Shown here: positions 1-9,500 of the stretch, in pieces
Numbering within the stretch: the stretch's first letter is position 1
Layout of the letters: the number at the start of each line of letters is the position of its first letter
Translations under genes and position numbers: made by a program
Notes under the pieces: generated by a model
Databases searched by the model: none
Told to the model about the DNA's origin: nothing
The model's input: the letters and a program-made list of their open reading frames with translations, nothing else
Assembly: GCF_918797505.1 (NCBI RefSeq)
Contig: NC_092797.1
Coordinates: 25,743,372-25,807,371, forward strand
DNA length: 64,000 bases
Direction: 5' to 3'
From: Bemisia tabaci
Lineage: Eukaryota; Arthropoda; Insecta; Hemiptera; Aleyrodidae

Positions 1-415
1 TTATTCATATGTTAGCTGTAATAAATAAGCAACAATTCCACATTGAAATACGTTTTATTTTAACAAACATCAGTGGAAAATGAGAGGAGACTGCGCTATG
101 ACTACCGCAGTACATCAACACCGTCAGTTTCCCGCCATTCGGGTGCGTTTGAAATTTCTTGCAGTTTTTAGATTTTTCAAAAGCGGTTTTCTCCGCGATT
201 TCGGCTCCATAAAAGTGCGGAAAAATCACCACGTTATCTACTGACATAGTACTTTCAGAATATTCAATAAAATAAACAAGGTTTAGTGACCCATTGCAAC
301 ACTTTTACAATGTAATGACTACTTATCGCCATCCGTGCTACTTGGGGTAGCGTTCCCTCTTCCTTACAGGCTACTCGAGGATGAGTGGAGGGAAAGGGGG
401 CGGGCGAGGGGAAAA
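1..415 (-). other. 3' flank / probable 3'UTR of the AstC receptor
   Basis: No ORF of interest. On the minus strand the sequence after the stop codon is AT-rich with a canonical AATAAA (plus 54-59) about 360 nt downstream of the stop, a plausible polyadenylation signal. The UTR could extend past the window edge. Confidence 0.5.
54..59 (-). promoter_or_regulatory. Candidate polyadenylation signal AATAAA
   Basis: The minus strand reads AATAAA here, the first canonical signal found downstream of the receptor stop codon. In an AT-rich genome this can arise by chance. Confidence 0.35.
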
Positions 416-961
416 CTATAAGCTGGTCGGAGGCACATTCATTCGGACGCAATTTTTGGCGGGGGCTTGAGCGGAGTCCTCCCTGACCTCGCTGGCGATG
501 ACGGTGGCGTTGGAGCGGGAGGCGGAGGCGGAGGTGATGGCCGTGCCGGAGGTGGAGCACTCGGTCTTGCTCACGATGAGGCAGGTCTGGTCGTTCCTGT
601 CGCCGCCTCCGGAGTGGGCCCCGCCGCCTCCGTGCCCGCGCGTCCGGAGCCGCTCGCTCCCGCGGTGCTTCCGCGGGAACACGCTGTTCTCCATGTGGAG
701 GGTGGCGTTGACCTCCGTGCCGGTGGCGCAGGTGCAGGCCTTGAGGAAGGACTTCTTGAAGTTATCGCTAAGGAAGGCGTAGAGGATGGGGTTCATGGCC
801 GAGTTGGAGTATCCGAGACACCCGGTCACCAGGAACATGGTGATCCCCAGGTTGTTCTGGCAGTGGTTCGGGTCCGTGAAGATCAGGGCCAGCTGGGACA
901 TCCAGTAGGGCAGCCAGCATAGGACGTAGACCGTGATCACGGTGAGGACGAGTTTCGTCAC
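416..961 (-). CDS. AstC-R: AstC receptor, last coding exon (residues 254-434) with stop
   Basis: Terminal coding exon. A TGTCCAG acceptor (AG at 963-962) precedes GTG at 961, so the first residue is Val254 (VTKLVLTV), continuing ...KSHRK. TM6 carries CWLPYW (C268-W273) and TM7 carries NSAMNPILYAF (N310-P311). Helix 8 (SDNFKKSFLKACTC) has C329 and C331, likely palmitoylation sites. The tail is about 100 residues, with a glycine/histidine-rich stretch and many Ser/Thr, and ends PPTSL before the stop at 418-416. The final T-S-L fits a class I PDZ-binding motif, as in some somatostatin-type receptors; that role is an inference. No frameshift or internal stop in any of the three exons, so the gene looks intact. 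Confidence 0.95.
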   Translation of the reverse strand: MTKLVLTVITVYVLCWLPYWMSQLALIFTDPNHCQNNLGITMFLVTGCLGYSNSAMNPILYAFLSDNFKKSFLKACTCATGTEVNATLHMENSVFPRKHRGSERLRTRGHGGGGAHSGGGDRNDQTCLIVSKTECSTSGTAITSASASRSNATVIASEVREDSAQAPAKNCVRMNVPPTSL

Positions 962-994
962 CTGGACACAGAGATAGAGGGGGAAAAATAATTA

Positions 995-1295
995 CAGGAT
1001 GTCTACAAGTCCGGAATTCCCGGAAAGTCCGGATATAGTACTGATTTTTAAAGGGTAGTCCGGAAGTACTGAAAAAGTGCGGAAATTCCGGTAGAAGGTC
1101 CGGAATTTTTGTCATTTTTATCGCAATTTGAGCGAGAAATTTAAATTTTTGAAATTTTTCAAATTTCGTCAAATGAAGGTAATGAAGAAGTACTGAATTT
1201 TTCTGTCGAGGAGGTACTGAATTTCTTGGGAATGTACTGAGAAAGTACCGTAAAAGTACTGAGTTTTGGGCCAGCCTGTTATAGTAGGCACCCTG
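995..1295. repeat. A-family MITE-like element, copy 1
   Basis: About 300 bp rich in TCCGGA and AGTACT words, bounded by CAGGATGTC and GGCACCCTG, decayed forms of the CAGGGTGTC inverted termini seen in the other copies (22763-23151, 47014-47316, 49255-49553). Orientation is opposite to the 47 and 49 kb copies. Lies in receptor intron 2. Confidence 0.75.
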
Positions 1296-2324
1296 AATTA
1301 ATAAAACTCCAAAATTTCTTTCAAGATTTATTAAAGATTTGTCAAAGCTCTGGCCATTTGGGCGTATTTAAATAAACATTAACTTTATCCATTGTGATAT
1401 CGGCTGTAAGATCCATAAAAATACCTGCACGATAGGGCTTAAGTCTCGAGGGATATAGTTCCTTTTGATCTAAATCGAATCAGTGAGAAAGAAAACACAC
1501 CAACTCGGTGACTCGAAAATGGTTCATTTTCATTAAAGACAGTCAACCTTCATGAAGGTCATTGAAGTTAGCGCATCTATTCCAACTTACACCTTTAAAG
1601 TGTACCTCAGTACATGATTGTCTTTTGGCACCAAAAATCTTTTCCTTGCGGACTAACTTCTTCACCTACTTACTAGACATTTTGTGTGTGTGTGTGTCTT
1701 GATTATTTTCATTTTTTCGAGTTGGTGTGTTTTCGTTTTCTCCGATTCAATTCGTCTCTTTGATTATATATACCGACAACCTCGTAAAATTAATTCATAG
1801 TTCCCCACCCCCCCCTTTCTTTTCTGAAACATTTCTAAGTGGTGTGATAGTTTTTACTGGCTTTGTCAAAGTTGATCTAAGTGACACTCGCTCGAATGGT
1901 TCATCATAGTCCCATCGAACTTACGAAAATGAGCTCTAAGCTATGCATTAGATTTTATCAGATTTTCAAAATTTTCTATCAGTCAATGTGAACCTGTGAG
2001 AGGGTTTTCTTGTTTCAGCCCTTGATTTCAGGATATAGAATCCTGCTTGAGATGAAGGCCCCTTCAGACATACAGACGAAAAGACTTCTCTCAGGAAGTT
2101 AAGGGTTTTTGGATCCTGACGTCACAAACGGTCAGAAAAATAAGCAGCTACGTGTTTCCTCTTGCATCCTTTTATATTTTCCTGGCCCTCTCCAATTTAT
2201 AATCTTCGCAACCGAAAAAATTTCAACTTTTTTTTTTTTTTTTTTTCTTGGAGGATGACAATACTTCCTCTCTACCCTAGGGGAGCGAGAAAGTAAAAAT
2301 GTAAAAGTTCTGCCAAGTGTGACG

Positions 2325-3305
2325 GGCCCTGGTAAAAATTGGCAGTAGAATCTGTGTTCCAAAATACCATAGACCTACAGCCGGCTGTAAGATTTCCAAT
2401 AGCTTCTATAGCCGGCAACACAATTTCTTATAGCCTTTTATAGCCGATGGCGATTAAGCAACAGCCTGGTGATTAAGCAACAGCCTGGCGATAAAGTGTA
2501 TGCTAAACGTTGCTAATAACTAATAACACTAATAACTTAGTGAGTTTTTGGACTACCGCTCTCTTTTTGGGCCGCAGTATCTTGATTTATTTTGCGAGGA
2601 AAGCTCCGTACTTTTGAAGGATGCCTGCCATTCCTAATATGTTGGAACGCCTTCAATTTCGTATGATACTGTGCAATACCTCTGGCGCGAAATAGTTGCT
2701 TCAAGCGCCGTGGTTCGCTTCAGCGCGGCGCGGCGGGCGGGCAGCCAGCGCGAAAAGCGCATTGGCGCCTACAAACCTAACAGGGATACTTCACGCATTG
2801 CGTAATGCGTGAAGTATCCCTGTTAGGTTTGTAGGCGCCAGTGCGCCGCCGCTCCGCTTTGTGTTAGGCTCTAATATTTAATCTCGTGGAGTCAGCGTTT
2901 TTCAACTCATGACTTTGAAATTTTTGCACACTCTGCATGGATTATTCTCATTTTAATTGATGAAAAAAAATATGTAATTAAGGAAAATATAATGTGCGTT
3001 TTATAAATATTAAGGTGATTCCGTACAAACTTAAGGGTTTGCAAAGCGCAAGAATTTCTACACAATTTCTTATAGCTTTTTATAGCCGATGGCGGAAAAG
3101 CAACAGCCAGGCGATAAAGTGTAAAGCCCGGCGATAGGAACTGTAGCCGGGCTGTATAATTTTTTATCGCTTCGTGTAGCCCGGCCGTATGATTTCTTCC
3201 ACTTCCTACAGCCAGCTATATGATTTTCTATCGCCTTCTTTAGTCGGCTATAAGCATTCCCATGGTATTTTGAAACGCAGCTCCTATCGCCGATTTTTAC
3301 GAGGG
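2325..3305. mobile_element. F-family non-autonomous DNA element, copy 1
   Basis: About 980 bp with inverted termini CCCTGGTAAAAATTGGC / ...ATTTTTACGAGGG. The subterminal zones are packed with variants of TATAGCCGGCTATA and GATAAAG-type words. It contains a 78-bp inverted repeat (2763-2840). A second copy (17928-18868) matches through its length. No transposase ORF. Superfamily undecided: the CCC start resembles piggyBac, but no TTAA duplication is visible. Confidence 0.8.
2763..2840. repeat. 78-bp inverted repeat inside F (G core)
   Basis: Two 37-nt arms (starting TGGCGCCTACAAACC and ending with its complement) around a 4-nt centre. The same 78-bp unit occurs at 18334-18411 (in the other F copy) and at 43432-43509 outside F. 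Confidence 0.85.
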
Positions 3306-3354
3306 GGAGGCTCAAAAATGGATTTTCTCGGCGTCTCTTAACTCATCGTTTCCT

Positions 3355-3600
3355 ACACAAAAGAACGTAACTGCATTTCAATGTTGCCAAATTTTCCCTC
3401 GCGAATTGCAATTTTAATTGTAGAGTCCTGGGCATTTCCAACTGAAAATGTTACTGATTTCTCATCTGATGCATGCAAAAATCAAAAATTTTGGACAAAA
3501 ATTGCACAGGTATATTCTTGCGAAAAATCAAATTATTTGAGTCAATTTTGTAATTTTGGAATAGAGTTAGGTACCTACGTTTCTGTCTGGGAAACGAACT
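3355..3600. repeat. Y-family relic
   Basis: Contains AAAGAACGTAACTGCATT followed by ATGTTGCCAAATTT, matching the left part of repeats at about 20938-21175 and 53038-53785. The right boundary is only roughly placed at TACGTTTCTGTCTGGGAAACG. Confidence 0.5.
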
Positions 3601-3940
3601 CTCACTACGAAAAGCGAATTTTATTCAAAGTTCCAAACTTCTTTGGGAAGTTCTGTCCCGGTTTGTCTCATCAATCACCAATACCAGTGGACACCGTTGT
3701 TACCAGATTTGACTAATCAGATCCGTTGGTTTTTGATAGGTCGAACCCTTTTTAGAACCACCTCGCGAGGTGGCACCAAATTCACGCACCAACGGTGACT
3801 CTTTAATCACCGAATCGGAAGTTCCGAACTCAAATAGAGTGTCAGCTCGGAGGTCCGGGCACAAAAGTAGTTCCGAACCTGTAAATAAAATTCGCTTAAA
3901 ATGTCTCTAAGGGGATACTAAAGACTAAAGAGAATAGAAC

Positions 3941-4222
3941 CTTGCGGTGGGACTTCTTCTTCTCCTTGGACTTGTTCTTGGGGCCGACGGTCTGGAGCTT
4001 GCGGATGACGAGGAAGTAGAAGACGAAGATGAGGAGCATGGGGATGAAGAAGCCGAGGATGAAGGAGTAGAGCGTGAAGATGGTCTCGCCGCTGAGCCGG
4101 CCGGTGGAGGGCCATACGATGTTGCACGTCCGTCGCCCTTCGCTGTCGTCCGTCAGGCTCGAGTGCATTATGATCGGCGTCATGAGCAGCGCCGATGAGC
4201 TCCACGCCGATACCGATACCAC
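3941..4222 (-). CDS. AstC-R: AstC receptor, coding exon 2 (residues 160-253)
   Basis: Middle exon of the same receptor, carrying TM4, extracellular loop 2, TM5 and most of intracellular loop 3. It starts after a TTTTTAAG acceptor (AG at 4224-4223) with VVSVSAW, continuing directly from ...FISK of exon 1. C192 in RTCNIVWP is the expected partner for C114 in the conserved disulphide. TM5 (about 206-232) contains P220, followed by FYFLVIRKL. The third loop is strongly basic (KNKSKEKKKSHRK), as usual for G-protein coupling. It ends AAG at 3941 with intron GT at 3940-3939, phase 0. Length is 282 nt, exactly 94 codons. The antisense frames are open too because the exon is GC-rich; these are shadows. 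Confidence 0.95.
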
Positions 4223-4933
4223 CTTAAAAACAAACAAACAAACAATGTGTTAGTCACTTAAGGTGATTCAATGGACGCCATATTTTGTGTCAGAATGGCA
4301 TGCGATGTACCTATCGCATCCATTTTTTCAGCTACTGGTCATTTTTCTCCAATTTTGAGATCGCAATTCTGTTGTCAGGAGACTAAAGCACTCACTTACC
4401 AATCTTAACAAAGAAACTCAACGTAATGGGAGGCGTGGTTTTTTTTTAAAGAAATAAGCCTAGGTTACTTACTTGAACAAGTGAGATTATGTAGAATTGA
4501 AAATAAAAAAATTACCCCTCTAAGTACTGAGGCCTTGACATGGTGTTAAATATAGTGCATGCATAGCCTACTGGTAAACTTGGGATGTTTAGCTTAACGA
4601 CAGCATACAATTGACAAGAAACATTGTTAAAACATCAGTAACAATTGATAAATTTCTGCCAATTTTTTCGAATGTAGAAAAAAATTGATTTTGAAAACTA
4701 TTATTAGTACGAGGGGCCTTTGGCCGCTACGCTGCCGACAACCAATGCGGAAGAAAACAACACACGTAAAAAGTCGTAGAACAACCGTGTTCAAGTTATC
4801 TCGGAGATTAATGGATTCAAATACCGCCAATGTTTTATTTTTGATCAATGTTTTTAAAAGCGAATACACACTGTTATTCTAATGAGTTTCCGCAAAATTT
4901 TCCTGAGTGATTTAAAATAGATAAAAGAAAATT

Positions 4934-5368
4934 TGACTTAAAACGCATAATATCCGAAATCTAAGCTCAGATTCGGCTTCCTCGTGAAGAATCGATGCAA
5001 TTTCATGTATCATATATCACCATATCATGAAGGAAAGAGATTAACGTAGGCGTGTAGATTCTAACATATCAGTCCGACGTGGCAACATGGGTGATTCGGA
5101 GTGGGTCAGCTGATGAGTAAGAAGAAGTTTGTTTTCTCGGAAACGGACGAACCAAATGCTTGACGCCGGCGCCTGGCGGCGTAGCTCAAACGTTTGAATT
5201 CTGTGCCTACTTCCGCATACCGGCCGGCTTTGATAGAATCTTTACGCCTACGATTACCCTCTTTCCTTTATGCTATGGTAACATATGATACATGTAATAG
5301 CATCGATTTTTCACGAGGAAGCCGAATCTGAGCTTAGATTTTGGGTATGATGCGTTTCAAGTTGAATT
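4934..5368. repeat. N fold-back element
   Basis: Inverted arms of about 100 nt: left AACGCATAATATCCGAAATC with AAGCTCAGATTCGGCTTCC; right GGAAGCCGAATCTGAGCTT and ATGATGCGTTTCAAGTT. Inner parts (GAAAGAG..TAGGCGT / ACGCCTA..CTCTTTCC) also pair. No coding capacity. Confidence 0.7.
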
Positions 5369-5661
5369 TTCTGAATTTGAAAATTTAAGACGGCGGACGT
5401 AGCCTAAATTGATACATCGGCTTCCATTCCATCGATTACATTCGAATTTTTAATCTAATTTCGAAAATTCGAAAAACTAAGGTGGCGGGCGTGGCCTAAA
5501 ACGCTATCTCGGTTCCTGCTCGTCGGATTTTCGTAAAACTTGGTGCCAAGGGGAGAAGGGGGGGGGGAGGAAAGAAATTTTCAAATACTGCAATCGATAT
5601 GTCGCAGGCAAATAGTAAAATTAGGCATTTTGTCAAATGCCTAAGCAAATAGTCAAATACT

Positions 5662-5741
5662 AGGGGGCTACGCCCCCTGACCGCTACGCGGTCCAACCCC
5701 CTGAAGGCGCCCCGCGCCATCAATGGGCCGCTTCGCGGCCC
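5662..5741. repeat. Cluster of four GC-rich hairpins with 3-nt loops
   Basis: Four successive stem-loops: 5662-5678 (7-bp stem, loop TAC), 5679-5693 (6-bp, TAC), 5706-5718 (5-bp, CCC) and 5725-5741 (7-bp, TTC). A reverse-oriented relative with two hairpins lies at 58430-58459. GC content is far above the flanks. Origin unknown. Confidence 0.8.
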
Positions 5742-6343
5742 TATTTTTACCTCCTATCAGTGTTAGTTTTATTTTTCCCCTCAAAAATTACGATATGAGG
5801 TATACTTTACTTTTAGAATGAAATAATTTTTGGTTTTGATGAATATTTTAGTTCGTTTTAATCCGTTTTTTTTAAATCAGTGAAAAATTTAACATCGTCC
5901 GAGTTTCTGTTTTGTTGTAATAAATGCCCTTTAATTATCATTAAAACCGAGCAGAGTCAAGAATAATTGATTGCGCGAAGTCATATAGTTTTGCGGCGAC
6001 TTTCACGTCGCCCGAGCCAGGGACGGGAAAAGGAGTACGCTCTACGAACATATTATTACACGCTTATCAGTCACACAAGGTGGGTTGAATATGAATTCTT
6101 GAAAATTTATCAACATACTTTCCCTAATCAGCCCATATCTGATTGCTTTCTTTGGTGACTCAATGTTGGTAAAGCGTAAAAAATTGACGGGGCAGACTAC
6201 TAACAGAATACTTTAATTGAGTTATCTGAGATGGTAACCTCCATAATCAACAAGTTTATAATTTGCACTAACGCATTCTGTATTTCAATGAGCCCACTTA
6301 ACCGAGTAAAATCAACCAAAAACAAGATAGGTGAAACGCAAGC

Positions 6344-6665
6344 GCCCTCCACTGGCCTCTTGGCGACAGGTGGAAGCTTTTACTCTCGGGGACTCAACAC
6401 TTCTTTATGGACTATTACAAGGGAGCAACAGCCATAACTCTTTTTTCGGCTGTTGACCTACCCACATAGTGGATGATGAGCTTCGGGTGACGTCATGAGC
6501 CAAACAAGTTTCCCAAACTTCAACTTGTTTTGGCTTGTTTGCGAAACAAAACCGCCATAACGCGTTGTTAAACATCAACCATGTAGGTAACTCAACAGTT
6601 AATTGTTGGAGTCCCGAAAGTAAAAAGTTTCACAATAGCCGAGTTGCGAGTCGTGGGTCTCTTGT
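6344..6665. repeat. O-family element, copy 1
   Basis: Starts CTCCACTGGCCTCTTGGCG and shares about 130 bp with 29655-29790. Outer parts pair as inverted arms (GGGGACTCAACAC near 6399 with GTTGGAGTCCCG near 6605; CTCTTGTATCTGAC at the right end). Abuts the B element at 6675. Confidence 0.65.
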
Positions 6666-6674
6666 ATCTGACTA

Positions 6675-7087
6675 CACTGAAAAAAAATTCTCGGCGTTTT
6701 TACCAAGGTCCGTTGGTACCTTTACCATCTCACTTTTTTTACCAGTTGCTGGTAATTTCACCAAGACAGACTAGTAAGCTTACCTAAAAACCGGTATTTT
6801 TACTGTTTTTTCCATGTAAGAATACCACTTTTATTGGTAATCAATCCCCGGTAACTTTGCCATTTTATCGCAGTAATTCTACCACAGTCGATAAAAAGTA
6901 TTGGCGCTTTTACCATGGTCCAGTAAAATTACCGAGAAAGTTCAATAATTCTACCGAGATTTCTCAGTAAAGTTACCAATTTCATTGATGGTAATTTTAC
7001 CAAGAAAAAACTGGGATCAAATAGAACCCTGAATTTTTGGTAATTTTACCCTTTTCTCTGTAAATACACCGAGATTATTTTTCAGTG
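6675..7087. mobile_element. B-family MITE, copy 1 (413 bp)
   Basis: Termini CACTGAAAAAAAATTCTCGG and CCGAGATTATTTTTCAGTG, flanked on both sides by TA (6673-6674 and 7088-7089), compatible with a TA target duplication. The interior is made of repeated TTTTACCA/TGGTAA words. A near-identical element is at 27428-27839. Its right end is 30 nt from the exon 1 splice donor. Confidence 0.85.
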
Positions 7088-7118
7088 TATGCTACGCGCT
7101 CACACGCGGATGGCTCAC

Positions 7119-7595
7119 CTTGGAAATGAAGGGGGTTCGGAGCTTGGGGGCGGAAATGGGGTGACAAACAGCGATATATCGGTCGGCCGACATGACGGTG
7201 AGGAAGATGCTGCTCGTGATCTGGTTGATGCTCGTCGTCGTCATGTAGATCTTGCACATGAGGGCCCCGAACGGCCAGTACTGGAGGCTCATCGTCACGA
7301 TGAGGAAGGGGATCCCGATGAGGAAGCACTCGTCGGCGATGGCCAGGTTCACGATGTACATGTTGGTCACCGTCTGCATCTTGGAGAAGCGGAGCACCAC
7401 GTAGATGACGAGCGTGTTGCCGAGGAGCCCCAGCGTGAAGACGATGGCGTAGAGGAGCTGCAGAGGGATCCGGCTCGGGGGCATGACCCCGCCCTGCTCC
7501 AGCTTGCACGCCGAGTGGTTCAGGAACGTGTCGTTGTCCAGGCTCAGGTTCCCGCTGAGGGCCAGGGCCCCCCACTCGAGCCCCGATGACGTCAT
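7119..7595 (-). CDS. AstC-R: Allatostatin-C (somatostatin-like) receptor, coding exon 1 (residues 1-159)
   Basis: First coding exon of a class A GPCR. In insects this family binds allatostatin-C type peptides at the plasma membrane and is related to vertebrate somatostatin/opioid receptors. Seen here: extracellular N-terminus with three N-glycosylation sequons (N16, N21, N26); TM1 about residues 45-70 with the GN pair at 59-60; TM2 with NLAIADE (D88); C114 at the top of TM3; DRY at 138-140 followed by IAVCHP. The ATG at 7595 has A at -3, and an in-frame TAG lies 18 nt upstream, so it is the first in-frame start. The exon ends AAG at 7119 and the intron starts GTGAGC at 7118, phase 0. It joins 4222-3941 and 961-416 to give 434 residues, close to the length I expect for insect AstC receptors. 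The exon is clearly more GC-rich than its surroundings. Subtype assignment rests on the whole-receptor resemblance to Drosophila AstC receptors and was not computed. Confidence 0.95.
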
Positions 7596-7696
7596 CCTGC
7601 CCGGGCCCAGCTACGCCCCCGCCCTGGACCCGGCCGTCAGTGACATCTCGGCTGAGGCCGCGCCCGCGCTCTTTCGCGCATTAGTTCCACATCTGG
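7596..7696 (-). promoter_or_regulatory. AstC receptor 5'UTR part of exon 1, with splice acceptor and upstream ORFs
   Basis: Reading the minus strand, a pyrimidine-rich GGTTTCTTTTCCAG ends at 7693, an excellent 3' splice site, so the coding exon probably begins at 7692 and is joined to a non-coding exon further right. The 97-nt leader has three short upstream ORFs: ATG at 7692 (3 codons), ATG at 7682 (14 codons) and ATG at 7646 (11 codons, stop at 7611, 15 nt before the main ATG). These could lower or regulate translation. If transcription instead starts inside this stretch, the acceptor is fortuitous. Confidence 0.55.
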
Positions 7697-7743
7697 AAAA
7701 GAAACCAATAAGTCGGAATCCGAACATTGCAGACTGAAAGAAA

Positions 7744-8230
7744 TGGAGTTGTTGCATGTGGGAGGAATATGCGATTTGACTACCGATACTTATGTAAAAG
7801 TTCGCGTAAAATACGATGGTGCTACTGGTTTTCTCTGGAATCAACTGCCAAGCTCAAATGAAGCTCTCGAGTTGAGGCCAAAATGGAGGGGATATCCCAC
7901 GCTATCCTGAGAGTCCACGTCTACATCAAGACAAACTCTCCATGCAAAGATAGGGAGCAAATACATGAGCAGGGTTGCGGTGTTTTCAGCTTTAGAGTCC
8001 CCAAATAAAGTGGCAGCCCTGTCAATGTATTTTCTACCTATCTTTGCATGGAGAGATTGTCTTGATGTAGAGGTGGACTTTCAGGATAGCGTGGGATATC
8101 CCCTCCATTTTGGCCTCAATTTGAGAGCTTTTTTTGAGCTTGGGAGTTGATTTCAGAGAAAACCAGTGGCACCATTGTGTTTCTCGCGAACTTTTACATA
8201 AGAATCAATAGGTATTCATATTGCAAACAA
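7744..8230. repeat. E-family fold-back element, copy 1
   Basis: Long palindromic element whose arms read GTTGCATGTG..CGATTTGACT and, in reverse, from the right side; the centre holds CTCCATGCAAAGATAGGGAG and its complement-like partner. Further copies: 17770-19215 (split) and 53120-53624. Lies about 50 bp upstream of the receptor acceptor. Confidence 0.8.
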
Positions 8231-9350
8231 GAGAGAACTCTAGAGTAAAATGAAGAAAATTTGGTGGCTTGCATAAATTGGTGAGCAGTTATTTGGTGAA
8301 ACTACTGAGTCACTCATTTCGACTGTTGTTTTAGAAAATTTCCACCTCTCTTTCTCAATCTCTTTTTTCTCAAATAATACTGTTCTACATTTTTAAATTT
8401 TTTTTTTAGAGAATTTTTTTTTTTTGGTCTTAAAAGAACGAGGGAGTAACGAATGCAATTTTGTGCTAACACTATATTAGAAAAAGGTTCTTCCTTTCTT
8501 CTGTTAATTACTTCAGGAGGGATCGACGGGTCATGATTTATAGAGCATGTCTGATTTTTAATTTTTCTCAAAACAAATCAGCTATCTTTGAGAATGTCCG
8601 AACTACAGTGCTCGGAAGTTAAAGCACAAGAATAATCCTCTTTGGTTTTAATACGAAGCGATGGAACGGCACTAAAGGACCAGAATGAGGATACCACTAT
8701 TCGTGCTCTTGAGCCGTCTATATTGCATATACGAAAAATTGAAGGCGCGCTGTTCCTTTCCAAGTTCACTTACTAGCTCCGCCCGTTCCTACAATATTTA
8801 GTAATTAAATTTTCTAGGAGAGATGTATCTCAGCGAGACGGTCTCTGCACCATTTTTTTATGGTATTCTTTGCGTTCACGTGACTTGAAATACCATACAA
8901 TTTTCAATGACGAACCATTGAAAATAGACATCAAAATTAATTATAAAACAAAAGAATGATGAAATTAAATACCTGCATATTTGATTTAAAATTAATCTTC
9001 TTTCTCAGTCTTATGTTCTTCAGGACTAGTGAAGATCCTAAAGTTTGTTCATTCCTCAAGTTTTACAAGCGGAGCATTTAATTGTTTGGTAAGTGATGTG
9101 ACAACAACAGAAGTATCGGTCGATTGAGTGGTTTGGACTAAGAGCAGCTAATAGATTCGTATGCCATCAATGTTCCAAATGTTGGTACTCCTGGAATCGC
9201 ACTTAGTTTTTTCGGCATGATCACACGTGTAAAGAAAGTCTTCCCATGTGTTTATTGACACCTGAAACCAAACAGAAAGTAACGGAAAATCGGTTAGAAT
9301 GAGATAGTTATTTCTATATAAAACTGGTGTTGCAGGTATCACCCTCGCAA
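8231..9350. other. Gene-free stretch
   Basis: AT-rich with long T runs near 8400-8430. Nothing recognisable as a gene, RNA or repeat within this window. Confidence 0.6.
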
Positions 9351-9500
9351 AATGGATCGAGTCAATTAAAGAGGTCGGACATGAGATTTTTTACTAAAAC
9401 TGCAAATTTTGATGTTTATCTCGTCATATTTTATATTTTAAGGGGTGTTTCATTTAGAAAATTCCACGAGGAAACTAATGGAGCCACTTTTAGAATTTGA
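9351..9500. repeat. M-family element, truncated copy
   Basis: GGATCGAGTCAATTAAAGAG followed by GTCGGACATGAGATTTTT matches the left half of the M elements at 61711-61946 and 28239-28703; the right terminus is missing. Confidence 0.65.

Larger units (their letters stand above)
962..3940 (-). other. AstC receptor intron 2 (phase 0)
   Basis: Intron of 2979 bp with GT at 3940-3939 and AG at 963-962. It contains an A-family element (995-1295), a (GT)n tract (about 1684-1698), a poly-T stretch near 2228-2246, a full F-family element (about 2325-3305) and a Y-family relic (about 3355-3600). The remainder (1300-2320 and 3600-3940) shows nothing recognisable. Confidence 0.9.
4223..7118 (-). other. AstC receptor intron 1 (phase 0)
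   Basis: Intron of 2896 bp with GTGAGC at 7118 and AG at 4224-4223. It carries an N fold-back element (about 4934-5368), a cluster of four GC hairpins (5662-5741), an O element (about 6344-6665) and a B-family MITE (6675-7087) almost touching the donor. Intervals 4240-4930 and 5760-6340 show no gene. Confidence 0.9.

Noticed and set aside
467..922. 151-codon plus-strand ORF (Gly/Ala-rich) over the receptor's last exon
   Set aside because: Antisense shadow of GC-rich receptor coding sequence; the minus frame has the conserved TM6/TM7 motifs.
1483..1755. Inverted AACACACCAACTCG motif around 1497 and 1720 as a full MITE
   Set aside because: The arms pair for only about 15-20 nt and clear ends or duplications are missing; too weak to list as an element.
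2325..2340. piggyBac assignment for F from its CCC start
   Set aside because: No TTAA at either copy's borders.
3947..4198. Acidic 83-codon plus ORF in exon 2
   Set aside because: Complement of the basic third intracellular loop; no independent evidence.
7075..7589. Long Arg/His/Pro-rich frames on both strands over exon 1
   Set aside because: Shadows of the receptor frame; they run past the splice donor into the MITE or lack any domain.
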